64,000 nt of DNA from Mycolicibacterium diernhoferi (GTDB taxonomy: Bacteria; Actinomycetota; Actinomycetes; Mycobacteriales; Mycobacteriaceae): positions 4,588,001 through 4,652,000 of the forward strand of contig NZ_CP080332.1 of the NCBI RefSeq assembly GCF_019456655.1. The letters run 5' to 3'. The position numbers were made by a program, and so were the translations under genes. Positions 38,851 through 46,858 of the stretch are shown here, piece after piece. The notes under the pieces were generated by a model. The model was given only the letters and a program-made list of their open reading frames with translations. It searched no databases and was not told where the DNA came from. Each line of letters opens with the position of its first letter. The stretch's first letter is position 1.

Positions 38851-39624
38851 ATGACCGATCCACTCTTCGTCCAGACGGACGGCGTGCTGAACTACTCGAA
38901 ACGCCACGCCCAAGTGGCTGCCGGGCTGTCCGGACTGGCCGGCACCGACGGGGCCGGTGTGCAGAACAGCCACGGCGCCATCGCCTCCGCGGTCAGCACC
39001 GCCCTGCACTCCGCGCTTCACGAGCGCACCGGCGCCGTGGGCGCGACGTCCACGTCGGCATCCACCATCTCCGATCTACTGCAGAAGGCGGCCCACGCCT
39101 ACACCGCCGGTGACGAGGAGGGCGCGTCCCGGCTGCATGCGGCCGTCGCGGCGCTGGAGGGCAGGGCCGGGTCGCCGGATTCCGGCGCGGGTGCGCAGGT
39201 CGGTCCCGGCGCCCGGGCGGCAAACGGTGCGGCCGGCTCCCCCGGTGCCGACGCCATGGGTCAGATGGGTCAGATCATGGGTCAGATCGGCCAGCAGGTC
39301 GGGCAGTTGGCTCAGCTGGTCACCGCTCCGCTGCAAGGCCTGGCGCAGGGCCTGCAGCAGGTGCCCCAGCAGATCCTCCAGGGAGTGCAGCAGGCCGTCC
39401 CCGCGGGCCAGACCGCCTCCCCCGACGCCGGTCCGGATGCCGGGACGCCGGCCGAGAAGCCCGAGGATGACACCGAGCGCGAAGACCGCGCGCAGCGACG
39501 CGAGCAGGCCGAACCGGCACCGGAGCGCGAAGTGCGGGCGGGCGGTGACGTCGTTTCGGGTCACGCACCCGTGGCGGCGACCGAACCGGCCCGGCCGGCA
39601 CCGACGCGCCCGCAGGTCGACTAG
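38851..39624 (+). CDS. EspC-like putative type VII secretion substrate
   Basis: 257-residue protein. The first 90 residues resemble the ESX-1 secretion-associated/DUF2580 (EspC) helical hairpin: LFVQTDGVLNYSKRHAQVAA, SGLAGTDGAGVQNSHGAIAS, HSALHERTGAVGATS. A Gln/Met-rich middle follows (GQMGQIMGQIGQQVGQLAQL, LQGLAQGLQQVPQQILQGVQ), then an acidic and Pro-rich tail. No signal peptide is present, as expected for type VII substrates. No ESX apparatus genes are nearby, so export would use a system encoded elsewhere. It is convergent with the ABC-F gene, overlapping by 4 bp. Confidence 0.72.
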   Translation: MTDPLFVQTDGVLNYSKRHAQVAAGLSGLAGTDGAGVQNSHGAIASAVSTALHSALHERTGAVGATSTSASTISDLLQKAAHAYTAGDEEGASRLHAAVAALEGRAGSPDSGAGAQVGPGARAANGAAGSPGADAMGQMGQIMGQIGQQVGQLAQLVTAPLQGLAQGLQQVPQQILQGVQQAVPAGQTASPDAGPDAGTPAEKPEDDTEREDRAQRREQAEPAPEREVRAGGDVVSGHAPVAATEPARPAPTRPQVD

Positions 39625-41210
39625 GTCGCCAGTAGCGATCCGTCGGCCAGCGTCAGGCGGCGGCTGACCCCGATATTGGCGAGGAAGCTCTCGTCGTGGC
39701 TCACCACCACGAACGCACCCCGGTAGGCGCCCAGCGCCGACTCCAATTGAGCCACGCCGGCCAGGTCGAGATTGTTGGTGGGCTCGTCCAGCAGCAGCAA
39801 CTGAGGGGCGGGTTCGGTGACCAGCACGCATGCCAGGGTCGCCCGTAACCGTTCGCCGCCGGACAGTGCCGAGACCGGGAGATCGATACGGTCACCACGG
39901 AACAGGAACTGCGCCAACAGATGCCGACGCCGCGTCACCGAGAGTCCGGGCGCGAATGCCGCCAGGTTCTCGGCGACCGAACGTCGCTCGTCGAGCAGGT
40001 CGAGTCGCTGCGACAGGTAGGCGATGCGCCCCTCTCCCCGCTGCACCGTGGCCGGCCCGGGCTCCAGGTCTCCGGAGACGATCCGCAGCAGGGTCGACTT
40101 TCCGGCCCCGTTGCCGCCGGTCAACGCAATCCGTTCCGGTCCACGGATGTCGAGCATCACCTCGTCGAAAACCGAAGAGCTCAGCCCGGTTCCGCTGAAC
40201 ACCACCCGGCCCGCGGGCACCTCGGTGTCGGGCAGGTCCAGGGTGAGCACGGCATCGTCACGGACGGCCCGTTCGGCCTCGTCGAGGCGGGCCCTGGCCT
40301 CCCCGACACGGCGGCCATGCACATCGTCGGCCTTGGCTGCGGACATCTGGGCGTCTCGTTTCAGTTTTCCGGCAACGATTTTCGGCAGTCCGGCATCCTT
40401 GAGATTGCGCGCGGCGGTCGAGGCCCTGCGGTCGGCGCGTTCCCGAGCCTGCTGCATCTGCTGCTTCTGCCGCTTGAGTTGCTGCTCGGCATTGCGCACC
40501 TCGCTGTGGGCGAGTTCCTGGGCCGCCCGCACGACGTTCTGATAGTCACTGAATCCGCCGCCGTAGAACTCGACGTCACCGGACCGCAACTCCGCGATGG
40601 ATTCCATCCGGTCCAGCAGCATCCGATCATGGCTGACCACGACCAGACAGCCGCCGAAATCGTCGAGAACCTCGTAGAGCCGTCGGCGCGCAGCGACATC
40701 CAGATTGTTGGTGGGTTCGTCCAGCAGCAGCACATCGGGCCTGCGGAGCAACTGCGCGGTCAGGCCGAGTGACACCACCTGCCCGCCGGACAGCGTCGAA
40801 AGACGCCGGTCCAGGTCCAGATCGCCCAGGCCGAGCCGGTCCAACTGGGCGCGCGAGCGCTCCTGGATGTCCCAATCGTCACCGATGGCGGTGAAGACCG
40901 CATCACTGACATCGCCTGCGGCCAGCGCGTCGAGTGCGGCGACCACCGGAGTCAGCCCGAGCACATCGGCGACGGTGTGCTCGGCCAGGAACGGCAGGTT
41001 CTGCGGCAGATGGCCCAGCACACCGTCCACCGACACCGCACCGGATGTCGGTGTCAGGTCACCGGCGATCAACCGCAGCAGCGTGCTCTTGCCGGCGCCG
41101 TTGGGCGCCACCAGTCCGGTGCGGCGCCGGCCGAACGAGCAGGACAGGTCGGTGAACACCGGGGTGTCATCGGACCAACTGAACGAAAGATGGGAACAGA
41201 CAATGGACAT
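39621..41210 (-). CDS. ABC-F protein, antibiotic-resistance type
   Basis: 529-residue cytoplasmic protein with two ABC domains and no membrane part. Domain 1: Walker [42 protein letters not shown]. Domain 2: GGNGAGKST, LSGGERLRATLACVL, LLLLDEPTNNLD. The interdomain linker is a charged coiled coil (EQQLKRQKQQMQQARERADR). This is the ABC-F layout; members bind the ribosomal E site and displace antibiotics or aid translation. It lies 106 bp downstream of dapE on the same strand, with a short leader ORF in that gap, which suggests antibiotic-responsive attenuation. Confidence 0.9.
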   Translation of the reverse strand: MSIVCSHLSFSWSDDTPVFTDLSCSFGRRRTGLVAPNGAGKSTLLRLIAGDLTPTSGAVSVDGVLGHLPQNLPFLAEHTVADVLGLTPVVAALDALAAGDVSDAVFTAIGDDWDIQERSRAQLDRLGLGDLDLDRRLSTLSGGQVVSLGLTAQLLRRPDVLLLDEPTNNLDVAARRRLYEVLDDFGGCLVVVSHDRMLLDRMESIAELRSGDVEFYGGGFSDYQNVVRAAQELAHSEVRNAEQQLKRQKQQMQQARERADRRASTAARNLKDAGLPKIVAGKLKRDAQMSAAKADDVHGRRVGEARARLDEAERAVRDDAVLTLDLPDTEVPAGRVVFSGTGLSSSVFDEVMLDIRGPERIALTGGNGAGKSTLLRIVSGDLEPGPATVQRGEGRIAYLSQRLDLLDERRSVAENLAAFAPGLSVTRRRHLLAQFLFRGDRIDLPVSALSGGERLRATLACVLVTEPAPQLLLLDEPTNNLDLAGVAQLESALGAYRGAFVVVSHDESFLANIGVSRRLTLADGSLLAT

Positions 41211-41264
41211 GCGGGAACTCCAGACAGACGCAGAGTGAGTGACGACGCAAGAGATCTCGGGGTG

Positions 41265-41303
41265 TTACCCGGAGATGTCGTCGATTCCCAGCACGAAATC
41301 CAT
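41265..41303 (-). CDS. Candidate leader peptide upstream of the ABC-F gene
   Basis: A 12-codon ORF on the minus strand, encoding MDFVLGIDDISG, with ATG at 41303 and TAA at 41265-41267. It begins 13 bases after the dapE stop (41317-41319) and ends 54 bases before the ABC-F ATG at 41210. Leader ORFs of this size precede many ribosome-protection genes and act by stalling. No strong Shine-Dalgarno sequence is seen ahead of it, and no clear alternative hairpin pair was found, so it remains a candidate. Confidence 0.35.
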   Translation of the reverse strand: MDFVLGIDDISG

Positions 41304-41316
41304 GCTACGGACGGCG

Positions 41317-42384
41317 TCAAGCGGTTAAGTACGCCCGCAGTGTCTCGGTGGTCGCGGTGATGGCTTCGGTCTCGACGTGCTCGTCGACCTTGTGCGCCAG
41401 GTTGGGGTCGCCGGGGCCGTAGTTGACCGCGGCGATCCCCAGCGCGGCGAACCGGGCGACGTCGGTCCAGCCGTACTTGGCGCGTACCTGACCACCGGCG
41501 GCGGCGACCAGTGCCGTGGCGGCCGGGTTGGCCAACCCGGGTAACGCGCCGGCGGCGGCGTCGGTGACCTCGCACGACACCTCCAGCCCGTGGAGCACCT
41601 CATGTACGTGCGAGATGGCCTGCTCGACGGTGCGGTCGGGTGCGAACCGGAAGTTCACCGTCACCGAGGCGGCATCGGGGATCACGTTGCCCGCGATACC
41701 GCCGTCGATGCGCACCGCCGACAACCCCTCCCGGTAGACGCAGCCGTCGATATCGACACTGCGGGCCTCGTACCGGGACAGCCGGTCGAGCACCGCACCG
41801 AGTCTGTGGATGGCGTTGTCGCCCAACCAGGATCGTGCCGAATGCGCCCGGGTGCCCGCGGCGCCGACGATCACCCGGATGGTGCCCTGGCAGCCGGCCT
41901 CGATGAACCCACCGGACGGCTCGCCCAGGATCGCGACGTCGGCGGTCAGCCAGTCCGGCAACTCACGTTCGATGCGGCCCAGCCCGTTGGCACTGGACTC
42001 GATCTCCTCGCAGTCGTACATGACCAGGGTGAGGTCGTGCGCCGGTTCGGCGATGGTCGCGGCCAGGTGCAGGAACACCGCGTCACCGGACTTCATGTCC
42101 GAGGTGCCGCAGCCGTACATCAGGCCGCCCTCGACCCGGCTGGGCAGATTGTCCGCAGCCGGCACCGTGTCGGTGTGCCCGGCCAGCAGTACCCGCGACG
42201 GGCGGCCGAGGTTGGTGCGGGCCAGCACGGCGTCGCCGTTGCGGATGACCTCGAAGTGCGGGGCCTGGGTGCGCAGGGCGTGCTCGATCTCGTCGGCGAT
42301 GCGTTGTTCGTGCCGGGATTCGCTGGGGATGTCCACCAGTGCGGCGGTCAGTGCGATCGGATCAGCGCGCAGGTCTAGGCCCAT
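41317..42384 (-). CDS. dapE: Succinyl-diaminopimelate desuccinylase DapE
   Basis: 355-residue M20-family zinc amidohydrolase that makes LL-diaminopimelate in the lysine/peptidoglycan pathway. Metal-site motifs are [25 protein letters not shown] and [15 protein letters not shown], with the C-terminal [17 protein letters not shown]. Dimerisation region about 175-285. Start ATG at 42384 with a TAGCCT -10 nearby. It faces dapD, which acts two steps earlier, and probably continues into the ABC-F gene. Corresponds to Rv1202. Confidence 0.96.
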   Translation of the reverse strand: MGLDLRADPIALTAALVDIPSESRHEQRIADEIEHALRTQAPHFEVIRNGDAVLARTNLGRPSRVLLAGHTDTVPAADNLPSRVEGGLMYGCGTSDMKSGDAVFLHLAATIAEPAHDLTLVMYDCEEIESSANGLGRIERELPDWLTADVAILGEPSGGFIEAGCQGTIRVIVGAAGTRAHSARSWLGDNAIHRLGAVLDRLSRYEARSVDIDGCVYREGLSAVRIDGGIAGNVIPDAASVTVNFRFAPDRTVEQAISHVHEVLHGLEVSCEVTDAAAGALPGLANPAATALVAAAGGQVRAKYGWTDVARFAALGIAAVNYGPGDPNLAHKVDEHVETEAITATTETLRAYLTA

Positions 42385-42392
42385 GGCCCTCG

Positions 42393-42438
42393 AGGCTAGT
42401 CCGGTGGGGATGGACCGTGGAATCTGCTCCAGTAACCT
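42393..42438. promoter_or_regulatory. Divergent promoters of dapE and dapD
   Basis: Minus-strand TAGCCT (42398-42393) lies nine bases from the dapE ATG at 42384; plus-strand TAACCT (42433-42438) lies nine bases from the dapD GTG at 42447. Both transcripts would have no leader or one or two bases. The 62 bp gap has no other clear signal. Confidence 0.45.
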
Positions 42439-42446
42439 AAATCAAC

Positions 42447-43391
42447 GTGACTGCTGCATCTGGTATCGGCCTGGCCACCATCGCCGCCGACGGAACCGTC
42501 CTGGACACCTGGTTTCCCAACCCCGAGCTGGCCGGTGACGGTGTGGCCGGCACCACCCGGTTGTCGGTTGCCGAGGTAGCCGAGTCGCTGGCCGCCCTGA
42601 CCGGCCCGGACGCCGACCGTGACGTCGAGGTGGTGGCGGTGCGCACCACCATCGCGTCGCTGGACGACAAGCCGATCGATACCTATGACGCGTACCTGCG
42701 CCTGCATCTGCTGTCGCACCGGCTGACCAAGCCGCACGAGGCCAACCTGGACGGCATCTTCGGTCTGCTGGCCAATGTGGTCTGGACGAACTTCGGCCCC
42801 GCCGCGGTCGACGGTTTCGAACTGGTGCGCGCCAAGCTGCGCCGCCGCGGCGCCGTTGCGGTGTACGGCATCGACAAGTTCCCCCGGATGGTCGATTACG
42901 TGACCCCGACCGGGGTGCGGATCGCCGACGCCGACCGGGTCCGTCTCGGCGCGCACCTCGCCAGCGGCACCACCGTCATGCATGAAGGTTTCGTCAACTT
43001 CAACGCCGGCACCCTGGGTACCTCGATGGTGGAGGGCCGGATCTCGGCCGGAGTGGTCGTCGACGACGGATCCGACATCGGTGGCGGCGCGTCGATCATG
43101 GGCACCCTGTCCGGCGGCGGCAAGGAGGTCATCAGGGTCGGCAAGCGGTGCCTGCTGGGCGCCAACGCCGGGCTGGGCATCTCGCTCGGCGACGACTGCG
43201 TCGTCGAGGCCGGGCTGTACGTCACCGGCGGCACGAAGGTCAGCACCGCGGACGGACAGACGGTCAAGGCGGTCGAGCTCTCCGGATCGAACAACCTGCT
43301 GTTCCGTCGCAATTCGCTCTCGGGTGCGGTCGAGGTCGTCAAGCGCGACGGCACCGGCATCACGCTCAACGAGGCCCTGCACGCCAACTAG
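42447..43391 (+). CDS. dapD: Tetrahydrodipicolinate N-succinyltransferase DapD
   Basis: 314-residue trimeric left-handed beta-helix enzyme of the actinobacterial type (Rv1201c), succinylating tetrahydrodipicolinate in the DAP pathway. The N-terminal globular domain (about 1-145) precedes hexapeptide turns such as [40 protein letters not shown] and [20 protein letters not shown]. Start is a GTG at 42447 ([10 protein letters not shown]). Followed by two hairpins likely to end transcription. Confidence 0.96.
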   Translation: MTAASGIGLATIAADGTVLDTWFPNPELAGDGVAGTTRLSVAEVAESLAALTGPDADRDVEVVAVRTTIASLDDKPIDTYDAYLRLHLLSHRLTKPHEANLDGIFGLLANVVWTNFGPAAVDGFELVRAKLRRRGAVAVYGIDKFPRMVDYVTPTGVRIADADRVRLGAHLASGTTVMHEGFVNFNAGTLGTSMVEGRISAGVVVDDGSDIGGGASIMGTLSGGGKEVIRVGKRCLLGANAGLGISLGDDCVVEAGLYVTGGTKVSTADGQTVKAVELSGSNNLLFRRNSLSGAVEVVKRDGTGITLNEALHAN

Positions 43392-43438
43392 CAGCCGACC
43401 GCGAAACGCCGGTCAGCGGCGAATTTCGCAATGCGCAT

Positions 43439-43463
43439 TGTCACGGCGCGCCCCGCCGTGACA
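43439..43463 (+). terminator. First hairpin after dapD
   Basis: TGTCACGGCG (43439-43448) pairs with CGCCGTGACA (43454-43463) around the loop CGCCC; a pyrimidine-rich CCGCTCTTTCTCC follows. Confidence 0.6.
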
Positions 43464-43483
43464 CCGCTCTTTCTCCCTTACGC

Positions 43484-43514
43484 ACAGCCCTGGCAAATTG
43501 TTTGCCAGGGCTGT
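43484..43514 (+). terminator. Strong intrinsic terminator after dapD
   Basis: A perfect 14 bp stem, ACAGCCCTGGCAAA with TTTGCCAGGGCTGT, and a three-base loop TTG, followed by CGCTTTTCC. It is the best intrinsic terminator in the window and also works on paper in the reverse direction. Confidence 0.8.
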
Positions 43515-43774
43515 CGCTTTTCCTGGACTGCGACGCCGAACACGGGTCCCGCCGCACCGCCGAATATCAACGCATGGCCTGTTCAGGCGCATGATGGCCG
43601 GTTAGGCGGCGCCATCGTCCCGAGACCACCGACGCGGGCAAATATTTTCGTTCGCCAAATTTCGCCATTTGCCGGAGACTTTTATTGACTTATGCGTAAG
43701 TTTTGCGCGTAACCGTTATCAAAGGGTTACACGCAGGCCAGCCGGGTTCCCCGCCCACGTCGGAAGGCAACACC

Positions 43775-46486
43775 GTGCACGTTCACGCCAGTCACCCCGC
43801 AGCAGACCAGATGCCGTCGAGCGGTGCGGGATACGCCCGGCATGTCGGACGGATCGGAGCGCTCGCGGTGGCCCTGGGCGTCGGCGCCGCGGTGGCCACC
43901 AGCCTCGGGGCGGGCACCGCTCGGGCCGACGACACGGGTTCGGCCGGCGCCTCCACCGCGTCGGACTCGGCCACGTCGACCCCCGATCGGTCCCGGCGCA
44001 CCGGCGCCGAATCGGTGAAGCGGCCGGCGGACAAGCCGCGGGTCTCCACGCGCACCACCGCGCAGACCGGCGAGCGGGTCAGCCGCGATTCGAAGGTGAC
44101 CTCGACGACCTCACGTGCGGCCCGGGTCTCCGCCGCTTCGGCCGTGAAGCCCCGCACCACGGCGATCTCGGCGCGGACCGTGTCGGCACCGAAGCGTGTC
44201 ACCGTCGCCGGGCAGACACCCGCCCCCCAGGCCCAGCCCGCCGCCACCATCACCTCGGACGCCCGGTCCACGCTGGACACCGATTCCGTGTCGGCACCCG
44301 AACTGTCCAGGGCCACACCGTCTGTCGAGGTGGCCGAGGCGGTGGCGGCACCGTCGCCGTCGACCGCCGCGGGTGACACCGCCCCGGCGGAATCACCGGC
44401 GCTGTGGGCGCTGCTGGCCTGGACCCGCCGCGCGTCCACCGAGAACATCCAGACCGACGGGGCGGTCGCACCGGCGGCCGTGACGACAAGCGAGACCACG
44501 GACGTCCCGGAGGACACGGTCGTCAAGGACATCGTCGTCAAGGACACCGAAGCCGTCGGGAACACTGGCGTCGTGGAGAACACCACCGTCAATGGCGACG
44601 TCACCGGCGTAGGGAACACCGGCGTCAACGAGTTCATCGGATCCTCCGCACTCGGGCAGACGATCACGGTGTCGCTCGGCCCGGACACGAACGGCGAGTT
44701 CACTTTCGATACGCGAGACGTCCTGCCGACCGCCCTTGGACTTTTCTCCCTGCAGGTTCTCGTCGCACCCAGTCACGGCGCTGTGACCGTGTCGAATGAC
44801 GGAATGGTGACATACAAAGCCGACCCGAAATACACCGGCGAAGACACCTTCACCGTTGGCTACGACGCGCTGGGACTCGGACTCGGACTTGTGGTAGCGG
44901 TCGACTTTGAGGTTTTTGTGACGTCGGCCAACCAGGTTCCGTGGGGGTCGTCCCACACCTACCTCATGGTTGCGGGGACATCTCTGACCGGGAACCTACT
45001 GCAGTACAGCCATGGCGGTGACGGACCACTGACAGTGAGCCTGCACAGTCAGCCCGGCTCCGGATCGGTGGTGCTGGGTGTCGACGGCACCTTCGTCTAC
45101 ACCCCTCACGCCGGATTCGCCGGGACGGACATCTTCTCGTACACCGTCACCGATATCGACGGAGACAGCGCCATCGGAAAGGTGACCATCCAGGTCCAGG
45201 GCAACGCCCCGCTCGCGGCCGACGACACCGCCACCGTCACCGCCGGCGACAAAGTGACCATCGACGTCCTCAAGAACGACCAGCACTCCGGCGGCGAACT
45301 GAAGATCGAACTCGTCGACAAACCCGCCCACGGTTCAGTCGAATACGACGCCACCACACGGACATTCACCTATACCGCAGGCCCCAACCAAACCCAAGGC
45401 TCCGACACCTTTACTTACTCGATCATCGACGCCCACGGCCAAAGCACCGCCACGGTGACCATCCAGATCGCGGGCAAGCCCCCGCTCGCGACCGACGACA
45501 CCGCCACCGTCACCGCCGGCGACAAAGTGACCATCGACGTCCTCAAGAACGACCAGTATTCCGGCGGCGAACTGAAGATCGAACTGGTCGGCCAGCCCAC
45601 CTACGGAAAAGTCGAATACGACCCGAGCACCCGGACTTTCACCTACATCGCCGGGGCAAACCAGACCCAGGACTCCGACACCTTCACGTATTCGATCACC
45701 GACGGCAACGGCCACACCAGCACCGCCACGGTCAAGGTCGCGATCCTGGTGAAGCCGACCGGGCCCACCGCCAACGACGACTGGGCCACCACTCCGAACA
45801 CCTCCCCGGTGACCATCGACGTGCTGGCCAACGATGACGCCCCGGGCGAGAAGCCGCCGACCGTCCGGATCGATTCGCCGCCGCGGTCCGGCAAGGTCGA
45901 ACTGCTCGACGGAAAGCTCGTCTACACCCCGGATCCCGGCTTCGTCGGGTCGGTGAGTATCGGCTACAGCATCACCGACCCCAGCGGGGTCACCAGTGCC
46001 GCCACCGTCACGGTGACGGTCACCGGCAAGGAGTACGCAGAGCACCACTACACCGTCACCCAGGGTGCGACACTGCGCATCCCCGGCTTCGAGGGTCTGC
46101 TGAGTGATCCGCGCTATCAGGGCTGGACGGTCAGCATGGCCCAGGGTTCCGGCCGCGGGACGGTGGCGCTCCATCCGGACGGCACCTTCAGCTACACACC
46201 CGAGCCCGGGTTCCTGGGCGAGGACAGCTTCATCGTGTACGTCTCCGACGGCAAGACCGAGACGAAGATGAACGTCTACATCAACGTCGTTGAGGCGCCG
46301 ACCGAGTCCGAACCGCAGCCCGTCGTGCAGCCCGTCGGGTTCACCTCATCGGCGCTCGCACTCGGCGGCGGACGCACCACCGCCGAATGCACCGACTACT
46401 ACTGGCCCGAGATCGTCGACCCGGACACCGTGTGGCCGACGTGCACGCTGCTCTATGTCCGCGACGACTTCAACCAGGTCCGATGA
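43775..46486 (+). CDS. Secreted Ig/cadherin-like tandem-repeat surface protein
   Basis: 903-residue exported protein. Start at GTG 43775, with GGAAGG seven bases upstream (the frame opens at a TTG at 43703). An N-terminal basic stretch and a signal segment (GALAVALGVGAAVATSLGAG, cleavage near ARA-DD) lead to a Ser/Thr/Ala linker (about 45-250) containing ALWALLAWTRR. From about 290 onward there are at least five beta-sandwich repeats of the VCBS/cadherin-like type, e.g. DTATVTAGDKVTIDVLKNDQ and GSVEYDATTRTFTYTAG. Two adjacent repeats are near-identical in DNA. No sortase signal or membrane anchor is seen at the C-terminus (TVWPTCTLLYVRDDF). Probably an extended adhesin-like surface protein; ligand unknown. 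Confidence 0.82.
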   Translation: MHVHASHPAADQMPSSGAGYARHVGRIGALAVALGVGAAVATSLGAGTARADDTGSAGASTASDSATSTPDRSRRTGAESVKRPADKPRVSTRTTAQTGERVSRDSKVTSTTSRAARVSAASAVKPRTTAISARTVSAPKRVTVAGQTPAPQAQPAATITSDARSTLDTDSVSAPELSRATPSVEVAEAVAAPSPSTAAGDTAPAESPALWALLAWTRRASTENIQTDGAVAPAAVTTSETTDVPEDTVVKDIVVKDTEAVGNTGVVENTTVNGDVTGVGNTGVNEFIGSSALGQTITVSLGPDTNGEFTFDTRDVLPTALGLFSLQVLVAPSHGAVTVSNDGMVTYKADPKYTGEDTFTVGYDALGLGLGLVVAVDFEVFVTSANQVPWGSSHTYLMVAGTSLTGNLLQYSHGGDGPLTVSLHSQPGSGSVVLGVDGTFVYTPHAGFAGTDIFSYTVTDIDGDSAIGKVTIQVQGNAPLAADDTATVTAGDKVTIDVLKNDQHSGGELKIELVDKPAHGSVEYDATTRTFTYTAGPNQTQGSDTFTYSIIDAHGQSTATVTIQIAGKPPLATDDTATVTAGDKVTIDVLKNDQYSGGELKIELVGQPTYGKVEYDPSTRTFTYIAGANQTQDSDTFTYSITDGNGHTSTATVKVAILVKPTGPTANDDWATTPNTSPVTIDVLANDDAPGEKPPTVRIDSPPRSGKVELLDGKLVYTPDPGFVGSVSIGYSITDPSGVTSAATVTVTVTGKEYAEHHYTVTQGATLRIPGFEGLLSDPRYQGWTVSMAQGSGRGTVALHPDGTFSYTPEPGFLGEDSFIVYVSDGKTETKMNVYINVVEAPTESEPQPVVQPVGFTSSALALGGGRTTAECTDYYWPEIVDPDTVWPTCTLLYVRDDFNQVR
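45208..45753 (+). repeat. Two tandem 273 bp repeats inside the surface protein gene
   Basis: Units 45208-45480 and 45481-45753 are nearly identical at base level (91 codons each), especially the first about 110 bases. They encode one Ig/cadherin-like domain apiece, indicating a recent duplication or ongoing conversion. Confidence 0.8.
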
Positions 46487-46510
46487 CCTGACCCGGGGGG
46501 TGCCGGCCGG

Positions 46511-46858
46511 TCAGTCGGGGGCCAGGATGCAGAACTCGTTGCCCTCGGGATCGGCCAGCACCACCCAGCTCTGCTCCCCCTGGCCGATGTCGACCGGTGT
46601 GGCGCCCAGGCCGATCAGCCGGTCCACCTCGGCCTGCTGATCGTCCGGGGTGAAGTCCAGGTGCAGCCGGTTCTTGACGGTCTTGCCCTCGGGTACCGCC
46701 AGGAACAGCCACGGCGGCCCACTGCCCGGCGGCGGGCTCAGCCGCACGTCCCCGTCCGCGTCGGTCTCACTGTGCCACCCGAGCGCGCTCGCCCACCAGG
46801 CCCCGAGCGTCGTCGGGTCGTGGGCGTCGATGCAGATTTCGCTGAACCTCAGTGCCAC
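46511..46858 (-). CDS. VOC-superfamily (glyoxalase-like) protein
   Basis: 115-residue protein with the vicinal-oxygen-chelate fold: FSEICIDAHDPTTLGAWWAS at the N-terminus, VKNRLHLDFTPDDQQAEVDR in the middle, and SWVVLADPEGNEFCIL at the end. The pattern is that of the common actinobacterial glyoxalase-like domain; substrate unknown. Its start overlaps the 3' end of fadD36 by 10 bp on the same strand, so it is translated with fadD36. It is convergent with the surface protein gene. Confidence 0.88.
   Translation of the reverse strand: MALRFSEICIDAHDPTTLGAWWASALGWHSETDADGDVRLSPPPGSGPPWLFLAVPEGKTVKNRLHLDFTPDDQQAEVDRLIGLGATPVDIGQGEQSWVVLADPEGNEFCILAPD

Larger units (their letters stand above)
43392..43774. 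other. Intergenic region between dapD and the Ig-like surface protein
   Basis: 383 bp with two terminator-like hairpins in the first third and an AT-richer part (43630-43740) that probably drives the surface protein gene. That part holds ACTTA-N4-TAAGT (43688-43701), a possible operator. I see no gene here. Confidence 0.55.

Noticed and set aside
45208..45753. CRISPR-like repeat signal
   Set aside because: The repeats are 273 bp, in frame and coding; no spacer arrangement and no cas genes exist in the window.
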